This document shows positions 1 to 15,000 of a stretch of 64,000 nt of DNA, piece by piece. Each line of letters opens with the position of its first letter. Position 1 is the first letter of the stretch. This DNA comes from Heliocidaris erythrogramma. Lineage: Eukaryota > Echinodermata > Echinoidea > Camarodonta > Echinometridae. A program made the position numbers and the translations under genes. The notes under the pieces were generated by a model. That model made no database searches. It worked only from the letters and a program-made list of their open reading frames with translations, and was not told where the DNA came from. The stretch lies in NCBI GenBank assembly GCA_025617745.1, contig CM046853.1, forward strand, positions 11,424,974 through 11,488,973, in the 5' to 3' direction.

Positions 1-3000
1 TGTGAAAAGTGTTACACTGAGCGGGCCCTGAAAGTAGAGAACTCATCCTCGATATTACACCGAGTATTTCGAAAGAACAAGATATCCAAACAGCAGAGCT
101 CCGAGTTGAGTAGAGTGTCCTCCAAAGAATTTGGACATGAAGGTGCCTTCTTACCATCACGCCATGCGAGCATCAGTGTTTTGCCTGGAAGACCACTTGT
201 TGATGTGAAAGGAATGAATGATTATCCGGATCCTATCATGCTATCCATGCCTAATATTAACGCCACTGGTTCAGTTACACCGTCACAAGGATCTCGAGGC
301 TCTCCTTTCCCTTCTCCTTTCCCCTCACCCGATGTGTCGGTAAGAGCGTCACACCACCTATCATATTATATTTTTCGAAAATCAAATGTTGTTTCATAGT
401 GCTTCACTAAAAATTATACATGTTTTAATGAGCCACTAGTTTGATATGGTGGATAAGGCTGATTAGATTAACTGAAAGGTCATTATTAAGCCCCTGGTTA
501 AGTGGGGGTGAATATGAACACAGGGGTGCATAGTAAGTCCAAAAGTTATTATTGGTATTATTTTAAAAGTAGTAATGCAGCCCCATTTAATTTATTTTCA
601 ATATATACCATATACCTCCAGCTGCCCAACTATGGCTAGCATGACGCTTGGGAATCAACTATCTACCCCCGAGTGGAACATGATAATAGTATGTTTAAAA
701 TTGAGATGTGGTAAAATATTCCTTCTCTCTCTACAGACCTACAAAAGAGAATCGTCAGATTTTACACCTAGAGCTCACTAATATTATGGTCTTACAATAT
801 TATAATTCTGGAAAAAGAAATGGCTTGCATTTAGCGTTATACAATTTTTCTCGTCTTTTCTTATTTTTGATATTTCTTTCTGAATAACCGGGGTGGATAG
901 GAACAGACTACCACACAGTTATGAACTATTTTATCTGAGGCCAAAACCTATATCAAATAGTGATCAGTATTTGGTTAATCGGTAATGTCTATATACGGTC
1001 AGCTCATTGTATTCGCCAACAATGTGACTCTGATCGGACCCAGGTTCGAATCTCAGTCACGTCTTTCGGATGGTGACGTTAAAGGTCGGTCCCAGACGTA
1101 AATAATCATATCTGATTGATACACGTCTGTAGAAACCCAATTACGCACATATATGTATCAGAGGAACACAGTAATAAGGATATCGTAGATTTCACTTGAG
1201 ATACGAATAACATTTAAACTATGCAGAGAACAGTCATTTTCGGGCACATCAAGAATTCTGACCTGTACCGCCATAGTTCGGCAAACAGTGTTTAACTTTT
1301 TATTAAATAAATCTAAAAAGAATTCACACGTAGTTATTCCGAATAGCATTATCCGTTAGCTACTCACGGGATATAAAATTACTTTGATAACAGATACAAA
1401 TATTCAAACAATAGTTTACTGATAATAACCCAGTTGCCCAAAAGCTGTCGTTTGCTGCCAAGATAATGTACTATATGTACGTACATGTACATATAACATA
1501 TGCACCATAATAATGCATATTTTTCATAGAATTTTGTTATCAAACAAAACACAAATATAGTGGACGATTCATTAACAAACAATACTCTTTATGATAATGA
1601 GTCCAAATGCTTCTGAGAGTACAGTCTCTTCACATACCTATATGCATAATTATACCTAGTGAGTACAAAAAAAAATAGCTAAAACTTTTCAATTTTGTAT
1701 TATTTGAAGTGTGAACTTTCAATCTAGAAATCTATCATATAGTCTTTGTAGAGCAACTCTTCCTGCTTATTTTGGTACCATTTTTGTTTGATATCTCTGC
1801 TCGCATGAACAGCAGACAAAGTTTAGGAGACTGCAAAATCCAACTTGCGCCAAGTGGCTGGAAGAGGAACATTACAAAATGCGAAGAATAATACAGTAAG
1901 AGTTATTCTACCAAGATATATCATTATTTTTTATACATTTTTCAAAAACTCACTCGGTATAATTAAAACCCCTTCCCAAACAAGGGTCCTTGGTATTCAA
2001 GCGAAGTTTAAAGCTCAAATTATTGCCTAAGTGACTATTCTGCACCTATTCACCCCGACATCAGGGAAGGGAATAAGAAGAGTCATGAATTTAATATTTT
2101 TGTTGTATGTCTTGATGGGAAGGCATCACGAAGGGACATTTCATACCCAACATGAGGGTCCTTATATGAGTCCGACCAACTTTTGGGTAAACTTTACCAA
2201 TTTCATTGTTATTTTTGACCAATGTTGGGTAAATGCATGTAAAAGTTGAGCAAGATTTAACCAACCTACAAATGTATGCCCAATCTTCATTTACCCAGTG
2301 GCATTTACCCAACATTTCTAAGAGTGTAGCCATTGGCGATCATGTGATGAAGATACTGTAAGGCAAAATAATGATGTAAAATCTGTTCCTATTCACCCCG
2401 TTTTACAGTATGTGTTGGCGCCACATCCATGTCTCCAAAGCTTGTTCATTAATCCCCAATGCGAATAACAGTTTGTACTTATAAAGTAAAATATATTTAC
2501 GAAACGGCACTCATGACTGTTAGACGCTGTATTATGTTTGGATTATAGCACCCAGATCCTTTAATAATGATCTCGTCTTCGTCTGTGTCAAACTACAAAT
2601 TACACTTATTTGTACTCTGAGATTTATGCCGTTGGTCATTTTTTTTATATTAGAAAAAGATGATCATAAAAGACGCTGGAGTAATTCATCCGACCTTCGT
2701 TCTAAGCTACCATCCTGACGATTCAGACTCATTATCGGGACCCAATGCAGTTAGTCATGAGGGTAAGATATATTAGTATAAGATTTTCATGGAAATGAAA
2801 GTAAAGGAATACAAAACTTTCACAATACCACAGGACGTTGAAGGGAAAATATTCAAAACTTAAGTACTTTATTTTTAATACATGTTTTGCTTGTTTGTTT
2901 GAGATAAAATTGCTTCAAAAGCTATAGGTAGCTTTTAATACATTGCAGAATAATACTTAAAGGATTTAGGTTTATTCTGTGGCGGCTATATGGTTTTTAA

Positions 3001-6000
3001 GCTCAATTTTATATCTGTAAATCTCTGATTTTACATTAATGTTAGATGAAAGTTTTTGTTATGAGTGGAGGGCTTGAGAAAGTTATGTAGGTCACCCCAA
3101 AGGGGGCCTGTTAAATTACCATTAATGGTCAACAGACTATATAATACAGCTATACTCAACAAAGCTTTTTACGATTTTGTCTGTATGATTTTGATTGTAA
3201 AAGCGCTCTCAGAACTCATCAAAATGAACGCATCGATACATCTGAAGGGGCGATTTAAGTGCAGTGGATTCCACTGCGTGGGAGATGCCCCAAATCACAG
3301 GAGTATTCGGTGTGATTCCTGCCTATACATTTGATGCCCTGATATTGTTATCGTGTAAGATTTGAAATGTAAAATTATTCAAGGATTGTCCAGCGGACTT
3401 CTGACCGATTACACGGACAGTTCACATGTAGGAAGGGTCATCTAAAATCGCTATATCACCATGATCACAGCTATAGTGTTGCCGATTTGATATGATAATT
3501 AGAAACTACCAAGGGAAAAGGGAGTGGGCTCCACAGCATTCCTTTTAACGGGAGAAGAATGGAATAGGGAGCGGTGATATAACAAATATAGAAGAAAAAC
3601 ATACTGAAGTTTTCAGTGTGCACTCACTAATCAGCATGCATTCAATACTGATGGATTTGCTATTTATGCAATACAATTCTAAATGAAATAAAAATTTATG
3701 TTCAGTTTTGACCTTCACTTGAAAGTATTTCCTCAATAACATGAAAGAAGGTTGTTAATAATATTGGAGTGACTCATTCACAGTACGTGAGTTACTGTAG
3801 TTTATTAGATATGTGTAACTGTGAGAAAAAGAGGACTTTTGAACAAAATAATGAAAAGACTATTGCCCATTTGGTTATCAAGATTGAGTTTTCTTGCTGC
3901 GAAACAGTCCTTGGAGCTATTATTAGGTATGGGCAATGAATCGGAACTGCATGGCCAACATATTCATCAACATTTTTCACGCTCGAAAATAATTTGCAAT
4001 ATCCAGCTTAGAGAGCGTATACATAACAAAATTTATTCATTTCAGTATTGAATTGGGGCTTATTAAACCCGGCTAATGAAGATAACAGTGTTAAAAGCTA
4101 AATTTATGAACCCATGTGTTATCTTTGGTGTACACATTCAATTTGGAAATAATCGGGGCTAAGCAGCTTTTGCTTATATATAACTATATCTAATCCTATA
4201 TATCTTTTGATAATGCTACTAAATATCCGATATCATTATAATTTTAATGCAACTTGATCATGACACGGTTTGAAGTTTCCTTTGTAAATAACCAAATCTG
4301 GGATATTGCCACCTTTTTAAAGATTCGTCCGAGTCTGTAACGAGTAATGACAGTTCACTCCGAGTTCCATCTCCTGAATTGCTACAAAATATCAAGTCAT
4401 CATACCCACGACATCAAAAGGTATGTTTCATTACTATTTGTCAAGTTTTTATAATCTACTTACGTATTCATAATTAATTTTTAATTGTAGCCCTATAATC
4501 TGTTGGTATTGCCGGTTTAAATGATACACTGGGCATAATTTTTATAAGTCAAGATATTCAAGCTCATGCTGTTATAATACACCATCATTTTATTACTCTT
4601 GTTTTGTATATGAATAACTCAATAGAGTTACTTGCTAATACTGGAATGGTGAGATGTACGGTCATTATAGGAATAGAACATGGTATCCAGCACTAGCGTA
4701 CCCAAATGGAGGGGGGAGGGGCAGACTGTCCCCTGACAACTTTTGACCAAAACAAAAAAGAAAAAATGAGCGGCTTTTAGAGGGCTGGCGACAAAAAAAA
4801 TCCCCCCGGGGGACTTTTGAAGGGCTGACGGGAAGAAAAAATACGGATCTCCCTACACTCTAAAAACTTAAGTGCTGTATATAGCACTTTTTGAGGGCAT
4901 GCATAGGGACTGCACTCCGAGTGCTATTGAATGCACACATCGTGCTATTTCAGCACTTTCACGGGAGCTGGACCGGCTCCTTAAACTGCTAAACATTCAT
5001 TAAAAAAACAATTGTGATTTTGGCGAGCCTCGAACCAGGGTCCGCTGATTGAGAATTGCTGGCATTACCGCTAGACTAACTCACATCGTACGATTTAGAG
5101 CAGATCATATTGTTACATAGTGAATTTACGACACCACATAGTTCATGTTATCTACTTGACTCCCATGACTAAACTGGATTGCACGAAGCATTCGTTAGTC
5201 TATCGGTAACGTCAGCGCCTCTCAATCAGCGGAAACTGGTTCGAGGCTCGCCACGGTCACATTTTCTTTTTGCTGGTAAATTAGCACAGCACTACAAGTG
5301 CTAAAACAGCATTTCAGGTGCAGTCACTATACATGCCCCGAAAAAGTAGCACTTTAGTTTTTACAGTGTACAAGCAGTTTCCTGTCATCATTTTCCTCGC
5401 AAGTTTTGCCCCTCTTGACACCAAGGTCCAGGTACGTCACTGACTATCCAGCATATAATAATAGTTACAACATAGATATCTCTTCACAAGAAAGTTCTTG
5501 CCCATGTTCATGACAGCATACTAATCTCATGCTTCGTATATCTTATTATTTAAAGAAATAGAGACCTTCCATCTTAGAATGGTGAATGTTTTTATAACAC
5601 TCTGTATAGGTTGAACCTGAGGACAATGGGGAAGATGAAGTAAATATTCCTCCTCCGAGTTACCGTATGAGGCAGAGGAGGGATGCTGTCATATCACAAG
5701 TGGCACCGGCTGTTCCTGAATTGGGTTCGGAAGAACAAGAGTCGAACAAGTGAGTGTTAGATATTCGATATTTCATGTATTGTTAAGAATATTTTCCTAT
5801 TCGTTGATGTTATCATTGGCAGTGACATCCGAATGGTTATTACATTGTAACGCTCTCTTTCGGTATATGACTCCAACATTTATATATGGCATTATACGAT
5901 ATTCAAAGGTTCAGTTAAAGTTCCCAGTGAAATACATAAAAATAAAAATAACATTCATTCTGTGGATTCACTTGTTTTCCCTCACAAACATTTATTTGAG

Positions 6001-9000
6001 ACTGATTGAATCTGTCAGCATGCAAACCCTCTGAACTATCTCATTTCAGAAATGCATCTTTGCGATCACCTAATGTTTTATCAATTTGGCCGTAGAATTG
6101 TTTCAAAAATACATGTTGGTTTACCATTTCTACAGTTGCACTCCCGATTCACCGCCACAAACCACAAGAAACGCATCCACTCCTGGTTTGCCAACACCCC
6201 AGATGGACTTCCTTCTCCCTACAACACCAAGAAAACATTCGAATGAACATCGAGCTAGTATTATGAGTGAAGCTAGTACCACTTTAGCTTGTAAGTATCA
6301 GGGGTAGATCCAGGCTTTTGTAAAAAAAACACCCCAAAAACAAGGGGAGCACAACCCCGAAAAAATGTTTGATAAGCGAAAAAAAAATAATAAAGGGTTA
6401 TCACATTTTGCAGGGGGTAAATTCTTTAAAAATCTCTGAAAAGCCATTTATTAAAGATTTCCTTTTGAGTCTAAAATTGAAAGGGGTACAGTTTTGTTTC
6501 GTTTTTGTACTTACGGTATTTCACTGGGGTGTAAAAAGGGGTTACGGGGCAGTTACCGCCAATGTATATTGCACTTATTCTATACGATCAATAATCCAAT
6601 TGGTTTGAAATATAATTAATATAATTGGTTATTGATCTTTTGAACAAAGAAGCAATAACTCAGACATTTGTAATTTTGCCACGACCTCGTCACCCTCCCG
6701 TAAAAGCGGATTATATCGTCAGAACTGTGAAGGCAGAAAGTGCATGTTGTTGGGTTCTATACTATACTGATATAGTGTTCTTCTCAGATTTGCCACAATG
6801 ATCATGATGATAATAGCTTTGTGTACCTATTGATCTGTACTCACCTCAAATCTGTTATGTCAGTCTGTGTTTTTCCCCCTACCAAAAGCAAAGAGAGTGC
6901 GAGAAATGAGGGAGAGGAAGAAGGAGAGGAAAAGTGAGATACAGATGATTATTTTGAACCGATAAGCTCACCCTGATTTTGTATGATAATTGGGAAATAA
7001 TAATCAACAATAATATTATGAATTTTCAAACTTGAACTTGTACATATTTATAAAGCTATACAGAAAAATAAATCATCATTTTTTTGTTTCAATCCTATTT
7101 TGTTTCAGCTGTGGCTGCACAGCATGTTCAGGGTAAGTTAACAAAAATATTATTTCTACATGTTTTTTCGATGAAGATAACCAATTGCATGTAAACATCT
7201 CAAACAGGATGTTTTGTTGGTACGTTTTAGCATTGGCCAGTATATAGTTCGTCGGTTTTGAAACCAGGAGGTGTTTGATGGATGGATGTATAACTGCACG
7301 TGTGGTATTTTTTGTTTCATTCCGTTAAAAAACGGTTGAAAATATTACTACTATTTCTGAAAAAAGGGAAACTTCGCTTCGAGTATTGGATTGCTTTTTT
7401 TGTGATGGAGGATGGGGAGGAATCGGTTGGTGTTGAAAATAATGACAATAATAATTTACAAAAACATTTATATACATGTACTTGCAAACAGCATAAAAAG
7501 AAAGCGGATAAAATTTGAAGATAAGCTCACATCGCTAATATATTATAACTTTATAGATACAAACAACCGCAAAATCATTAGATGTTTTTCCTTTTGTCTT
7601 TGTCATTTTCCTCGTGTAAAGGTTTCATCGAATCAAGTGTACAAGGATTGGATAATCATATTGCCAGTGAAGAAGTACAAGGTAAGCCTACATTTTACTA
7701 TCTTTTCATTTATTTTCTTTAGTGAGGAATTTAGTGCACTATATGCAGTATTATATATCATTATAATTATTCTTCTGTATTTCTTATATCATTTTCCAAA
7801 TAGACGTAACCATGCATGAGTTTCATTTCTCTTTTGTTCTTTATCAACAGACAGCAAGAAGAAAATAGCAGCGATGCTTAGGAAAAAGTTTGTAAGTATG
7901 ACGTTACGCATTGTTCAAATTAAGATACATATCTATCTCTCGTTTTAAGTACTGTTTTATGCAAATTATCTGTGTTCTGTCGTTATTATTATTCCCAAGA
8001 TCTAACTAAAGCTGTAAATTTACTATTGTTCTTGATAGGGAAAGCAGGAGAAGAGTGGAATGGGGGCAATTATCTCAAACTTCAAACGACACGATCAGGA
8101 CGAACTAGAGTTTGCTGTCTTCAAGGTTCGTCTATTTTCACGTTGTCTTTCTTTAGAACGTTTTCAACTTATTTATAAAAAAAATCATGATGGAATAAGA
8201 CCAGTATGATGAAATAATCCCAACTATTCGCTCTTAACATTATTGAACGTGTATGGGAGTGCTTAATCCATACACTGAGACGGAGTATCTAAACAAAGTG
8301 ACGATTTTTATTTTGTAGTATAGTGAAATAATGAATCGAAAATATCAATATTGAAGCTCTAATATGTTGAAATTCTATGAAATTCCATGTGGTGTTTTCG
8401 ATTTCATGAAGCAGTACAAATCATGAGGTTGTGCTTGCACTTCATTATTTCCATTCTTTCATTACATTAAAAAAAAAGATGCAATGATTTAAATGATTCT
8501 TGTTTATACCTTACCCCATAGGATCAACATTGGACAGACTTCATTGAATCGGGCCTTGGTCGCCCATTCGATATATCTTCTATCAGCAAGGAAGAATATA
8601 AAAGACGAGAAAAAGTCTGGGAAGTGTTCAGAAGTGAATGCGCATATATGATCGATCATATTCTAGTCTTGAAAGAAGTAAGCAACAATGGTTTCATTAA
8701 TTTAATAGCAGCCTCACAGCTGCACACTGACTATGATGAATTTGGAATTTCTTTTGCTTTGCTAAGCATTGTTGTTAATATTTTGATCAAGGGTGAAGCT
8801 ATAATGGCCCCATGAGATGGCGCCAAAAAGGGAGAAACGAGAAAAGGGAGTTATAAATAAGACGACTCAGAGAGAGAGAGAGAGGGGGGGGGGGGGGATA
8901 GGGGAAAATTTCTTTAGATTAATTTAGACCCTCCCAGACCCTCCCCTTCTCGACCAATCCGCTGCCTCGCATTTCATCCACCTAGAGAAAGACCATCCTC

Positions 9001-12000
9001 CAACGCCCTTGATCATAACAAACCTATAATTCATTTATTATCATTCATTATCGGCGAAAGGATTGTTCCACTAAGCTCTTATCGATCATATTAATTTGAA
9101 GACAGTGACACCAAATCTATTATTATTTTCTTTGAATTCGAAATCGATTAGGAAATACGCCTCCCAGGGATCACAAAGATTTGCGTACCAATTTTCCAGC
9201 AATTATCACTAAGTTGATAATGTCTGTGACGTAGGTTTCTGTTCGTTGTTAGTTCCAGCATTTAGATATTGACCGATGGCACCAATGCATTATTATCTCA
9301 ATTAATACAATCGATAAAACTTGTGATGCTGTGCAAAGACTGCACGAAATGTTGACATATCAATCAATGGAAGCTTATTAACAACGTGTGTGTTTTTCCC
9401 ATGTGCATAATGCTTGAAAGGAGTTGTGTTGAATCAGATGGGTTTTGATGATCTGAGTTAGGCTTGTATGATTTAACGAATAAGGTTTTGTTATTATAAG
9501 ACATTATGAGAGAGCACATGAATTTCACAGTAAAGAAAATGTTTCTGGCCAATATACAAAAATATTCACATATAGGGCCTCTCATTTTTTATGATATCTG
9601 TGACCAAGGATGACATGATGTCAGTATTAATTGAAAGAATTGAGACCCTATTTTCTATACCCTATTATTGTAATATATAAGATTTCATATATTGCAAACA
9701 CCCTCAACAAACTTGAACAAATCAAATGTCTTATTATTTTAACCCAGATCTTCGAAGAGAGACTTCGATGGCTTCAATGTGAAGATCATCTTATGCACAT
9801 AGAGATTGTCAAACTATTTGCCAACGTTGATGAACTATGTACGGTATGTTGGTCTCAAATTAATTATATATATTTTTTTCTCGCTTTATATTTTCCCACC
9901 CCGAATCAATGCTGTTAATGTATACGTATATTCGAATGATGTACCTAAAATGCTCATTTTGAAAGCATTTTTCTTTCTGTCCATTAGGTCAGTGCGAATC
10001 TGTGTCGTGATCTAATCAAGAATTTCTCCAGCCGACTTTCAGAAGGAGAATTTGGACAAGCTGAGGCTATCGTAGCTGCATTTGCAACTGTGAGTATTAT
10101 GGATCATTATATAATGTATTTCATGCTTGTATAATGATTGAATTCATATCGCAGTGGCGAAACACTGCCTAAGTATCTTCTTGTCCTAATGTTATTCTAT
10201 ACAAATAAAAGATAAAGTACATGTTAATCTTTCTTTATTTTTATTACAGATAAAATAGGGTATAACGATATAAAGTAGCCCGTCGAACGATTATGATATA
10301 TTCTTTATAATCTTTCTTTTCTGTATCCCTATAAATAACATTTCTTGCTATTGTAATCATGTGTGATGTAAATGCAACACTCCCTTACATATTTTCATTA
10401 ATTTCACTTTCCTCAGTTTGAGATGCAAGTGTGTCCTGCGTTTTCAAGCTACTGCATGAACTATTCAGGAGCCTTGCTCTACCTTGAATCCCTCAAGAAG
10501 CAGGATGACTTCACTGAATTTTGCAAGGTGAGAAAACCAAAGTCCCGTGTAACTTCCTCATTATTGAATGAGGAACAGATATATTTGCACAATCGGTAAA
10601 ACATTTCATATTTTGGTTAGTATTTGTATGTTGCTTGTTCTCCAGGCTTCGTCATTTTCCTTTCTAATATTTAGCATTTCAGTATAATCTCACCTTTTTT
10701 TGTTTTGTCTGGTATTTTCAACCATTAGATATGTGAGCAGGACAGCCGATGTAAAAGACTTCAACTCACTGATCTTCTGATCACACCAATCCAGCGAATC
10801 ACCAAGTACACCTTATTACTCAGAGATATCAGGAATTGTACCTCGCAAACCAGTGAGATTGAATTACTCAGTGCTACAATGACGTCTGTTGAGAGTGCAA
10901 TAGGCGAGTTTAAACCCAACTAAATGATGTCGCAGCTTATTTAGTTGATTATTGTATCCCCCGGCAGTATGCCGGAGGATACTTTGGATTCAGCAGCGTT
11001 TCGCCGCCGCCGCCGCCGCGTCACATTCTTGTGTGCGCTCTAGCGGTCACATTTCTCGACGAATTTTTTTCAAACTTCCTGTGGACGTGTATCTTGGTAA
11101 AATCTGGACCCCTATAGTTTCTGGTGATGCTGCCCCCAGTGTTCCGTCTTTTATAGGGTAAAAGGCCATATTTTTTGGGATAGTTTGTGTGCGCTCTAGC
11201 GGTCACATTTCTCAACGGATTTTGTTCAAATTTTGTATGGAGGTGTCTCTTGGTAAAATCTGGAACCCTATAGATTTTGGTGATGCTGCCCCCAGTGTTC
11301 CGTCTTTTATAGGGTCAAAGGTCATATTTTGATAGATGTCTTGTGTGTACTCTTGTGTGCGCTCTGGCGGTCACATTTCTCCACGGATTTCGTTTAAATT
11401 TTGCATGAAGGTGTCTCTTGGTGTAATTTAAAAACCTATAGTGTTTGGTGATGCTGCCACCAGTGTTCCGTCTTTTATAGGGTCAAAGGTCATACTTCAG
11501 GGCATAGCGTGAGTGCACTCTGCAGGCCACATTTCTCAACGGATTTTGTTCAAATTGTGTATGGAGATGTATCTTGGTATAATCTACACATGTTTAATTT
11601 TTGGTGATGCTGCCCTCATTGTTCCGTCCTTTATAGAGTCAAAGGTCATTTTTCCATTTCTTGCACTCTTACTTCTGCATTTCTCGACGGATTTCGTTCA
11701 AATTTTGCATGAAGGTGTCCCTTGGTGTAATCTAAAAATCTGTACTTTTTGGTGATGCTGCCACCAGTGTCCCGTCTTTTATAGGGTCAAAGGTCATACT
11801 TCAAGGGATGGCGTGAGTTCACTCTGCAGGCCACATTTCTTGATGGATTTCTTTCAAATTTTGTATGGACATGTATCTGTGGATAATCTACACATCTTTA
11901 CTGGTTGGTGATGCTGCCCTCATTGTTCCGTCCTTTATAGGGTCAAAGCTCATTTGTCCCTTTTGTGCACTCTTACTTCTGCATTTCTTGACGGATTTCA

Positions 12001-15000
12001 TTCAAATTTTGTATGGAGATGTATCTTGGTATAATCTACACATATTTAATTTTTGGTGATGCTGCCCTCATTGTTCCGTCCTTTATAGGGTCAAAGGTCA
12101 TTTTTCCATTTCTTGCACTCTTCTGCATTTCTTGACGGATTTCGTTCAAATTTCGCATGAAGGTGTTTCTTGGTGTAATCTAAAAACCTATAGTTTTTGG
12201 TGATGCTGCCACCAGTGTTCCGTCTTTTATAGGGTCAAAGGTCATACTTCAGGGAATGGCGTGAGTGCACTCTGCAGGCCACATTTCTTGATGGATTTCT
12301 TTCAAATTCTGTATGGAGATGTATCTTGGTATAATCTACACATCTTTACTGTTTGGTAATGCTGCCCTCATTGTTCCGTCCTTTATAGGGTCAAAGCTCA
12401 TTTGTCCCTTTTGTGCACTCTTACTTCTGCATTTCTTGACGGATTTCATTCAAATTTTGTATGGAGATGTATCTTGGTATATCTCTCAACACATTTCTTT
12501 CAAATTTTATATGAAGATGTGTCTTAGTGAAACCTACACATCTAATTTCTACACCATCCTTTTGTTTGAGGGAGGGGATGGGGGAGGGTCTTTGTCCCTC
12601 CTTCAAATCGCTGCCAGTGCCGGGGGATACATTTAGCATTGCGCGGCCCCAGCAATGCACATTTCTAGTTTGATTTAATATTTAAGGAAGAAGAAAAGCC
12701 TGATTGGCTAATAATTTCAGGGTTTGAGCTAGCCGAATAGGTAAAGAGAGAGAGAGAGAGAGCAAGTGTTTAATAAATCGAGATATTCCAGATAAGCGAG
12801 AAAAATTCTTGAACACAAATTGAATTGAGCATTCTGATAAAATTCACTTCAAGAATGCAAGTAATTTAAGAAAGTTGTACCTGCTGAGAAATGAGTATCA
12901 TTCCAAAAGATTTTTTTTAAAATGGAAGCATGGATGACAAAAAAATTGAAACATGGATGAATTCCAATGACATTAATGATCACGATATTTACATCCATAC
13001 AAAATGAGCAATGATGGTTGAGACTAGAAATGATATGACAGCAGACCATTGGTCGTACAAGATATTACAAAGGATCATTGGCGGAATATGCAGGAAATTC
13101 TTTTCATGGGGGGGGGGGGGGGGGGGGGTATAACAATATAAGTTGGTGAATAGAATTGCTTAACAAATCCCCGCCACTGCAAAGAACAAGAACCTTATTA
13201 TACCAAGAGTGTATTACTTAATATTTAAATCATACAAAAGCAAGATGTGAAAGATCATGATGATATGCAAATGTAATTACATGTTATTTGTAATTTTGAC
13301 GATATTATGATGTCTAAATTTGCTTTGTCGTCGGGTCCCAGGATTTTCACGCAGTATGTAAAATTCGTGAAAAATAATTCAAATAATTAATAAACGCAAA
13401 CTTCTTAATGAATTCTTTATTAATCATTTATATTCTACTTCAGGTGACCTTGAAGGTAAGGTGGAATGGTTGGCAAACTTTGAACGAATGAGAGAAATAC
13501 AACAGATGATCGGCTGGCCTCCAATAGAAGAACTCGACTCCAAATTATCTGGTTCCGTTCCAGAGGTAAACACTCTTAACCAGTAGTTTGGCAAAATGTG
13601 TTGCTATATAATAGGGTGTCTTTATAATCATGAGCCAATTTATGAAGCGAAAATCCTTTTGTATTGTTTTTCGCAATTTAATATGAGACTTGTCAAGTCA
13701 ATCTCTTCTAGAATTAATATTCACTTCAGCCCAAGTAAAATAATTTGGGTCATGAAGTCACTGAGAATACATTTCTTGAATTTTTATTACTCTACCCAAC
13801 TCTTTTAAACTTAAAAGCGACCATACCAAAAACTTGTACTTATTGCATACCTGATATTTTGCAGTTTGTAAAGGAGTTAAATGTTTACTTTTATCTTTCG
13901 TCTATAGTTTTTGAAGTCCACCATCGCCAGGAAATCCAGAGATCACTCCTGGTTTAGTACTAAACGAACATTGGTATATGAAGGGCATCTTCATATCTTC
14001 GGTGAGTTCACTGAATTATTTTCAAAGACCAATTACTAACATGCAGATCCTTAGCAACAATGAATTAAATACTTGTTTTACTCAGTTTGTCGAGTCTGTT
14101 TCATGGTTTGTCTGCATGATAATAAAACTCATAAAGAACTGACCTTATTTGGGACATATTCTTTCTTAACGTACAATGCCTTCAAAGTTAAACGATATAG
14201 TCATCATTTTGGAAATTTAAAGAGTTTGCATTATGCAAATCGAATAATTTTAATCATGAAAAGGTTTTTCATTATACATAGAGTATTGTGGGAGTTTTGC
14301 CGCTTCGTTCATAGCGACGATTGAGAGTTTATGAATTTGGTATTAAGTATCACACTGAGGGCAGTGGCGGATCTACATAGGGGGAAAACCGGCCCGTGCC
14401 CCCTCTTTTGAATCCCAACTGGCATACCTTAAGTACACAATGAAACAAAACTTCCCCCTTAATTGTGTACTTTTCTGGCTCTGTGCTCCCTGTTTTACAA
14501 AATCCTGGATCCGCCCCTGACTGAGGGATAAAAAGATGGTAGCGTCGCTTTAGCTCGCGGGTGACAAAGTATTCCACGAACATTATCGCCATGAACGTTC
14601 GGGAGGGGGGGGGGGGGGGGGGGCTTATAGGGGATTATCGGGTTAAGTCATTTATGTAAGAATCAAAATTAGCTTTGATTATTAATAGTATTTTTATATT
14701 TGTCTGACAGAAAACGGGAGACTACAAGAAGTGTATGTGTTCTTATTCGATGACATGCTCTTGATAACACGAATTCGTCGTACTTCGGCTAACAAGAAGA
14801 AATCACTCACAGACAACTCATCATCACCATACGGTCAACCACAGAACTCTGTCCCAAAACATAAAGAAGGATATAGGTTTGTGGTCTGTAAGTCGCCTCT
14901 TCCTCTAGATCGACTGGAGCTCGTGGACATCGATGCCAAGCAGGCCTTGGGTAATTCTTTGTTTGAATTGCAAAATTAATCATTGGAGTTCTGTAATTCT

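Noticed and set aside
721..790. Possible extra RhoGEF exon after a CTCTCTCTACAG acceptor
   Set aside because: The acceptor is good, but no GT donor precedes the stop in the phase required by exon 1.
7412..7819. 135-codon + strand frame
   Set aside because: It spans RhoGEF intron sequence; only 7622-7681 is exon, and in another frame.
11513..12636. Several + strand frames of 64-107 codons that resemble each other
   Set aside because: They read through the ~155-bp tandem units; similarity reflects the DNA repeat, and stops recur in each unit.
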